Shown here: positions 57,186-64,000 of the stretch, piece by piece
Layout: every line of letters starts with the position of its first letter
Numbering within the stretch: the first letter of the stretch is position 1
Assembly (NCBI GenBank): GCA_033239005.1
Contig: BSQZ01000080.1
Span: forward strand, 858,501-922,500
From: Lamellibrachia satsuma
Lineage: Eukaryota > Annelida > Polychaeta > Sabellida > Siboglinidae
Reading direction: 5' to 3'
DNA length: 64,000 nucleotides
Program-made: the position numbers and the translations under genes
Notes under the pieces: model-generated
Seen by the model: the letters and a program-made list of their open reading frames with translations, nothing else
Databases searched by the model: none
What the model was told of the DNA's origin: nothing

Positions 57186-57215
57186 GGATCATGTTATTTG
57201 CAAATAACATGATCC
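57186..57215. repeat. Perfect 30-bp palindrome with an ATTTGCAAAT core
   Basis: GGATCATGTTATTTG is followed immediately by its exact reverse complement. Flanking T and A runs extend the symmetry imperfectly. The core resembles POU/octamer-type sites; function unknown. Confidence 0.85.
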
Positions 57216-59479
57216 AACCAAAAAACGTTGATTTCAATATTTTTTTGTATTTTACAAGACACTGTCAGAGACTACTTTCTGACATCAGAAACTACTTTCT
57301 GACAGGTTTCTGAAGTGAGAAACTGTCAGTATCTAATTTCTATTCTGGATTTATGTATGATATTGCTAATTATGTGGCATATTGAATAAATAAATTATAT
57401 ACATAATTTACGCATAGAAAGAACAACGAAATAATGAGTTAGGTTACATAAAACCAGTTTCTTTCATTGTTTCCCAATTGTCACCGACACCTGTCCTGTT
57501 GTTTTAAAAACTGGCTGCCTAGTAAAACCATTGTGCCACAATAATACACAGAGTAAAAGTTGTACTTGCATTTGAATGGTGACAGGATACAGAGCTACCA
57601 AGTAATATTGCACAAAAAGAGGTAGATCTATTGCTTTGTGAGGCCAGTAGATCATCACAAGCCTCGCCCCGTAGTCACTATAGGGGGAGTGCGAGGGCTT
57701 TCCCCTCCTAGTGGAACTGCTTTTAAATTTTAGGGTATATTTACTTCGTTTTGATGATCTTCTATGTGACGTGTTGGTATGTTTGGATTCAAATGAGTGC
57801 TTTTAACTTTGTACCCATGAAATTACGGTTTGGTGGTAGACTTCGGCATTAAAGCGACAGATTGTGAGATTATCCCAAATTGAAGAAAAAGCGTGAGATC
57901 TACCGCCAAAACAGGAGACTCAGCACCTCGGAGGATAATAATGCATCGATATATAGTTTTCAGATTACAGAGAAATTCCATTATTGCAGATAAAATTGCT
58001 GATGTGATCCTTTTTAGTTTCTGATGCTTTATAGTTATGTCAGAAAGGTATTACGCCTGCCGGTTTTTGACGCTTTAGAAGTCAGAAAGGTATTTCTGAC
58101 GAGGCGATAAATACCATGGACTACCGTCTCGTCAGAAACTTGCCAACCATTCCATGGTCATGTAATTATTTTGTGCATGGCCATGGGCAGTGCTACAGAC
58201 CGGCATTAAATTATTACCATTATTATTTAAAGTCAAACTAAAAAAATTACGAAATAACCTGTTACCCTCCGTTATTTGTATCTTAAACATTCTAAGATCT
58301 GCTCGGTAAAAGTTGCTTTGGCCCAGTTGGGTTGCGCTGGGCCTGGGGCTTCGTTGACGTGATAAAACGTTTCGTATCACGAACAGGGTCTACCTTAGCA
58401 TATTCTGTGAATACAGTTTTCTCTGTCATACTGGCGAATTTCTACGTTTCGATCAGTTGTTAATAACGGCCCGATTCAAATTAGCTGATGCAGACATGCA
58501 GCCGTTTAAAATGAAATTGAATGGAAGGAAACATAACCCAGACTTTTGCGATGACACCGTGCGTGGCAATAGTAACTACAGTAAACGATAGGTGTCGCTA
58601 TTGTAATTTGTGCTAATTTGAAGAAGTATAGTTGCATAGTATTTACACAGGGCACCATACCACGGATTACGAGAATATTAAAAGCGTGCGTGTTATCATG
58701 ACAAATATTACCCAAAGTAGCGATTTTAATTGCTAGATGGCGAACACGTGTTAATGCAACACATCCTAGGTGAAATATCGGAATATTTTCATGAAATGCA
58801 AGTGGTTTCTTCTTTACAAGCTATGACAACACGAAGTTTCATCGTGGTGTAAAACACTAGAATCAATTAATCAATATTTTATGTCAGACAAAATGTACAA
58901 GCAATATGCATTATGTCCAAAGTAACAAACAAAAAAATTCAAACAGTTTACATAAGTGTATAAATTACACTATCCACTTCATGCGTAGTACAAAAGTGTT
59001 ATATACATCGTTGTATTCAATACTCTGAACAATGTTGTTCGTTGACACAGATATCCTGCACATTACACTGTACTTACATTTTCTAAATCTAGTATTACAA
59101 CAGTCAGTGACAAAACTAACAAACATGAGGCTAGTACGTACAACACTTCATAGATAGGCTGTGCATATATAATCCTAAATGCATTATTATAGGAAGATTG
59201 CGGCTCTCTATAATTAGCCCATATGGAACATAAACACACGTATACATCACTACAATAAGATGCAAACAGTTGTTCTTCACCTTCTTTGAACAGAAGTAAA
59301 ATGTAATGAGTAGAATATCACTTCTACTGTACAGACTCGATCCTTTCTTTGGATTTATATAATTTTCATCCGACAGATTATCACAAATTATATATCCGAT
59401 ATATTTATAAGACTTTGTTGTATTCGGTACTGCATCACCAAGCTTAAACTCTACATCAAAACTGGTTTTCCTTGAATAA
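57216..59479. other. Region without recognised gene; short TTTCTGACA-type repeats
   Basis: Copies of CTACTTTCTGACA and CAGAAAGGTATT recur at 57265-57320 and 58040-58130 in both orientations, possibly ends of a decayed element of about 0.85 kb. Otherwise only short open frames. Confidence 0.4.
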
Positions 59480-61260
59480 GAAACATTATCTGATACTTTA
59501 CTCTATGAAATAGTATATCATTGTCACATCTAGCAATCTTTGTAACCCCTTAGCTGATGGAGCAAGTAGTACAGTGTCATCAGCATACTCAAGATGATTA
59601 ACAATTGTATCACCACTACAGCACCCAATGGGTAGATTCATCAGTAACAATCTTATATAAGTTAAAACAAGAATGGGGATAACCTACCCCCTGTTTAACC
59701 CCATTATTCACAGAGAAGAAATTGGAAAGTATCGAACCCCATTTAACACACCTAGTCTGAATACAGTACCACTGACATATCACTTGAATGAAATATTTGG
59801 GTACTCCAAGTTTAAATAACTTTGTGTGATTCACCCTATCAAATGCCTTGGAGACATGAAGGTAGGCAACATACGTGCATGACCCATGTTTAACATAATA
59901 TAGAAGGAGCTTCTTCAACACAAACACACACATTTCTGTCCCATGTTTAGGTTTGAACACAAATTGGTTACATGTAGTTCGTAGATGACTTTGCATCCGA
60001 TTGTACATTATTTTTCCACTATTTTAAGTAAAAAATTAATACATTAGACAAATATATCAGTCCATAGTTTTCCCTGTCATTGACACATTTATTTTTATCC
60101 TTGATGATAGCAACAATGAAAGATTTTATTTGTATTAGTATGGCACACATTAACAAAGCCAATAATACTGGCATCTGTCAGTCTGCCAGGTTCAGGTGCT
60201 CGATGGTTATGCCGTCCAAACCAGGGGACTTATTATAGATAAGTCTTAGATAATTTCACAAATTTTATTAACATTCACCCTCAAACGTTGGTCAAAAAAT
60301 GAATGCTCCTTACATAGATCAGCATGACATTCCTTGTTGTAATGACATCCCTCTAACCACATTAAAGATCTGGCTATAATGTTCTTGCTACATACCACTT
60401 ATGTTTTGACTGCCATATACATTACCCACAACGTTAAGCAATTTAACATTACTGTTTGAGGAGTTTTTGATTTCCCTCCAGAAATCCCTATCATTTTTTT
60501 CACTGATTTTATCAGCAATTTTATCTGCAATAATGGAATTTCTGTTGTTCTTGCATACTTTAAGCACATGTTTGAAGTTAGACCTAGCCTGTCGCATAAC
60601 ATCATAAACAACAGTTTGGGTTTGCCAAAGTCCTTTCATAAGAGACATGCATCTCTAGCTGTCATGTGCAAATTCTTTACATGATCATTCCAACCAGGTG
60701 TGAAAACTTTCCTTTTCCCAGGTATTTGCTTTATATAATTTTTTCACCTGATTTGGATAACACATTAATGTCCTCATCATAAAATGTATCAAGGTCAGCA
60801 GCATGACTATGATTTTGACAGTTGGCATTAGAACATTTAACTCCTCGAGGAGTACAATATTACACAAACACTCATAAGTACAACTCTCATAGTATTCAAT
60901 CTTGCTGGAGGAAAGTTTATCCCACTGTATAGGTAGATTTTATCCATTGATTGCACTACCCTCACATTCAGACTGAGTGTAACGGTACACAGCACTGGAT
61001 GGTCGGTCATCAGACACAATACATGCATACATAACTTTTATATCAGTAATGCAGTCTTTTGTATCATAAGTGCATACAACATGGTCTAACCAAGAAATAG
61101 TGCCCCACGCTGAACGTACATATGTATATGTATCACCAGGGAGACTCTCTTTGTCTATTATTATGAGACTATTATCAGTGCAGCATCTCAGTAAAATTTC
61201 ACCAAACACAGTTTGTTTATCAGGGTTAGCATTGAAGTCCCCACAACAGTAATACAAGTA
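59480..61260 (-). mobile_element. Degenerate non-LTR retrotransposon (endonuclease end to RT)
   Basis: On the - strand, 61257-60940 reads CCGDFNANPDKQTVFGEIL and SWLDHVVCTYD, the C-terminal part of an APE-type endonuclease. At 60650-60390 is a linker region (NSIIADKIADKI, FWREIKN). At 60008-59616 is RT: FKPKHGTEMCVFVLKKLLLY, YLHVSKAFDRVNHTKLF, KWGSILSNFFSVNNGVKQG. Frameshifts and stops lie between the blocks, and the 5' and 3' ends are missing. It is inactive. It is the same family as 54945-55895. Confidence 0.88.
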
Positions 61261-61299
61261 TTGCTGATACTTTCAGTGAAAACATTAAAACTAGACAAG

Positions 61300-64000
61300 T
61301 TGGCAAGCTACAAATCAATTCAAGTCTCAAATCAAAAATGTCCAAGTCTTGTCTCGAGTCATCTCTCTGAATTCCAAGTCAAGTTCCAGGTCACCAGGGT
61401 TCACTAATCACCATGGTTGTTGTGGTTTGTTTGCAGTAAATTTGAAATTTATTTAGGCGGATGCTATACTGCCAAAATATTAGCCAGTCATAGAAAATAA
61501 GTACTTAATAATTATTGTATTCGGCATGGCCTGTCATAACAAGTCAAGTTTCAAGTCAATGACCTCCAAGTTCAAGTCTTGAGTCATCTATCTGAATTCC
61601 AACTCAAGTTGCAAATCATGACAATGGGCGACTCGAGTGTGACTCGAGCCAACAAAGTATGTGCAACGCAGCGGTCGTTGGTTTAGATTACGTGTCGTAT
61701 CTCATTAGTGACTAACATAATTTGAATAAAATGAACAATTAGAAAGAGCAAATGTTAATATGTTGGATGTTTTGATGACAATGATTGATGTAGGTAAGAT
61801 TATGAAAAAAATCTGGCATACCATCTATTGAAGATAGTAATGAAATACAAACTTATTAAATTACAAAAATCTTTATAATAATGTGATATACTTTATCAAA
61901 ACAAATTATATCCCACACGCCCGCCAAAACGGCCGCCCACAAAAAATCCGCCGATTTTTTATTATTTTGTTATCGTAAAAAAATTAAATAAATAGTTTAT
62001 TTGGAGGGACTATATTTGGACATAATAATTATATAAGGAATTTGTCCTATACTGTGTAATAAACATTACGTTTAGGACCTACTTGGAATATGTTGGCTCC
62101 CAGGGCACAACACATTTTGATGTTCCAGTCTGCCCCGGTCTCCCCTACACAAATGTCTGCAGGCACGACATATTAAACACCTCGTTCTCCGTAGCGCCAA
62201 CGAGTGCCGATTTCATTGTCTAAGAATTCGCTTCAATCTACAAACGTGACATTTTTGCAATTGTGTTTATTTATCTGTGACATTCGAAAAGAAAGAGTTG
62301 CTTTCAGCTCTGCAAATCAATTGTAATACAAATTAAATCATGCCATATGTCATTTTAAAACAGTAATTCAAGTTACGCGTTTCAAACGCGTCTACACTTA
62401 CCTTGTTGACCAAAGAGTGCGACTATATGCCTTTGTACAAGTTTAGGCTCATTCACTAGAAAATAACTCCTCGTCGATCACGCCGTTTAACAACCGCAGT
62501 CGATAAACATCTTTTATATGTTGTTTATATTTGTTTGTCACAATTGCCCAACAACCACAAATAGATAAATTAATAAAACGTCGCGAAGCATAACGTATCT
62601 CACCATGAAGCGCGTTATCGCAACCGTTTTATTATATCCGGAATGATTTCAAGGCGGAGTTGTGGACAAAATATTTTGACGGTAATAGCAGCGTATAAGC
62701 TAAAGCATTGTGTGTCGATCCGCCCTGTCAAGCAGACTGTATGAGTGAGAAGCCGCTGCTGTGGCGCCATACATATCTACACTGACGAGAATCTGGGTGA
62801 TGTGGTTCTCGAGATGTATTTGGTACTGACGCCCTATAGCCTAGGCCTCGAAATGCCACAGGGTGTTTTTATTCCATCAACTCTGGCGAGGCGTATGACA
62901 TATATTATTAAACAAAGAACTGGTATGCTTTGTCCTAAATGAAGAATGGAAGACTGAAGATTCGTGGTGAATATATATACTTGGAGTTTCTCTTGTACGT
63001 GTTGCTACATGTAGTTACATTCACCGTCGTCGCTGAAGGGGTCGAGTAGTTTCATTATTCCCAATGTGGCAAGCGAAGCTCGACAGCGTGATCACAGAGT
63101 GCGTGTCTGAGGCTAATTGCACCGAGTTAATGGACCTTTGAAAGACGCGTTGAATTAATCTCTGCACTGAAGGGGTTCGCATGACTCTACTCTGGTGGTG
63201 TGGAGGTGTTCAACACGACCAGGTGTGGAGGTGTTCAACACTACTAAACTAGAACTGATTGAGTTTTCAAGAAAAAGCATGGGTGGTGGTACGAATTTAC
63301 AAAAACATGAATTTGTTAAATATTTTACATAATTAAAAAAAATCCATTGATGGTATTTAGTTTATATTCCGTATACACAACCTACTGTAGTTTATAATAA
63401 TACGGTGCACCCCTCTCACAAGAGGCCGCCCTCACCACAGGCCACGTACATTGCTATGCATCGAATAAGGCAGCATAATTCCCCTTCACAATAGGACACC
63501 CCTTCATGAGACCATATAGCACTTGTGCGTGCATTCTGTAGACATTTGGATAATAAAACGTCCTGCCATATGGTGTCTTTTTCGGGGAGGGGGGAACTTG
63601 ACACACCCTTTTCATAGTTATGCCCATTTTGGTCTTAAACATATTTACACTGCTAGCAGTAATTCTACAGTCACCAGATAATTAAACAATTTACCATTAT
63701 TTATCCCCATAAATCTAACCTACACATGTATTTTTCTAATCAGTATACAGCCTACTGCGTTCTACCATATTTAACATTAAGAACACATTTCTGTCAATGC
63801 ACACGTCTCTTTATAACTATTCAATGTTTTGATAGATTCAGTTTGATCCATTTATTTTCAATGTATCTATTTCTTTATTTATGCTCGTACGCAATATTAT
63901 ATTATAAACGAAACACAGTTGTGCGGACTTCTAGAAACTGTCTAAGAACGTAAGGTATATTTCAAAGAGAAGCCAAGTATTCCGTGTATCGGGACGGCCG
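61300..64000. other. Window end: CAAGTC-rich repeat, then unassigned DNA
   Basis: Bases 61300-61650 contain two related blocks with many CAAGTC/CAAGTT and GAGTCATCTNTCTGAATTCC copies, a degenerate repeat. A somewhat GC-richer part at 62060-62760 could hold a 5' exon or promoter of the large - strand gene or of a neighbour, but no exon could be linked. Nothing else is recognised to the end. Confidence 0.35.

Noticed and set aside
62060..62260. - strand zinc-finger-like peptide (RCLICRACRHLC) or first exon with ATG at 62216
   Set aside because: Only a short frame with Cys spacing that matches no family I know, no convincing donor and no link to other exons.

Overview
The window is animal nuclear DNA: AT-rich, with GT-AG introns, several families of LINE remnants, terminal-inverted-repeat DNA transposons, tRNA-derived SINE-like elements and an exceptional load of minisatellites. 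The LINE families and overall texture suggest a marine invertebrate (lophotrochozoan-like), but the sequence does not fix the species.

Three protein-coding genes can be supported by exon-by-exon reading. (1) On the + strand, about 5.0-26.2 kb, is a nearly complete orthologue of VIPAS39/SPE-39 (VPS33B partner, endosomal trafficking). Eighteen phase-consistent exons encode about 495 residues; only the start codon is unresolved. (2) On the - strand, 34.8-30.4 kb, is a three-exon secreted type-2 cystatin of 155 residues with a signal peptide, N-terminal GG, QVVAG and a C-terminal Cys pair. It converges on VIPAS39. (3) On the - strand, from at least 53.2 kb down to 36.4 kb, is a large gene of at least 1284 codons. 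A 2997-base exon encodes a Ser/Lys-rich protein with 37-residue S-P-x-K repeats, and the last exons encode a helical domain resembling the C terminus of PWWP3A/MUM1. Its 5' end is not resolved.

Layout: 0-5 kb holds a duplicated broken VIPAS39 exon and three LINE fragments, one splitting a 23-bp minisatellite. 5-26 kb is VIPAS39, whose introns carry 54-, 41- and 55-bp arrays, a hAT-like element and several pogo/Tigger-like TIR elements. 26-30 kb is 3' flank with a LINE end. 30-35 kb is the cystatin gene, with a 53-bp array in intron 1. 36-53 kb is the large gene, with 19-, 34/36-, 26- and 66-bp arrays in its introns. 53-55 kb is a 30-bp array. 55-64 kb is mostly LINE remnants and unassigned DNA.

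The main unusual theme is that minisatellites sit on or next to splice sites. Two arrays (53 bp and 66 bp) contain the 3' splice site plus the first bases of the neighbouring exon in every unit, giving trains of decoy acceptors. The cystatin exon 1 donor is itself tandemly duplicated. One intron of about 3.8 kb is more than 90% array. Arrays make up roughly a fifth of the window and create very long but spurious open frames.
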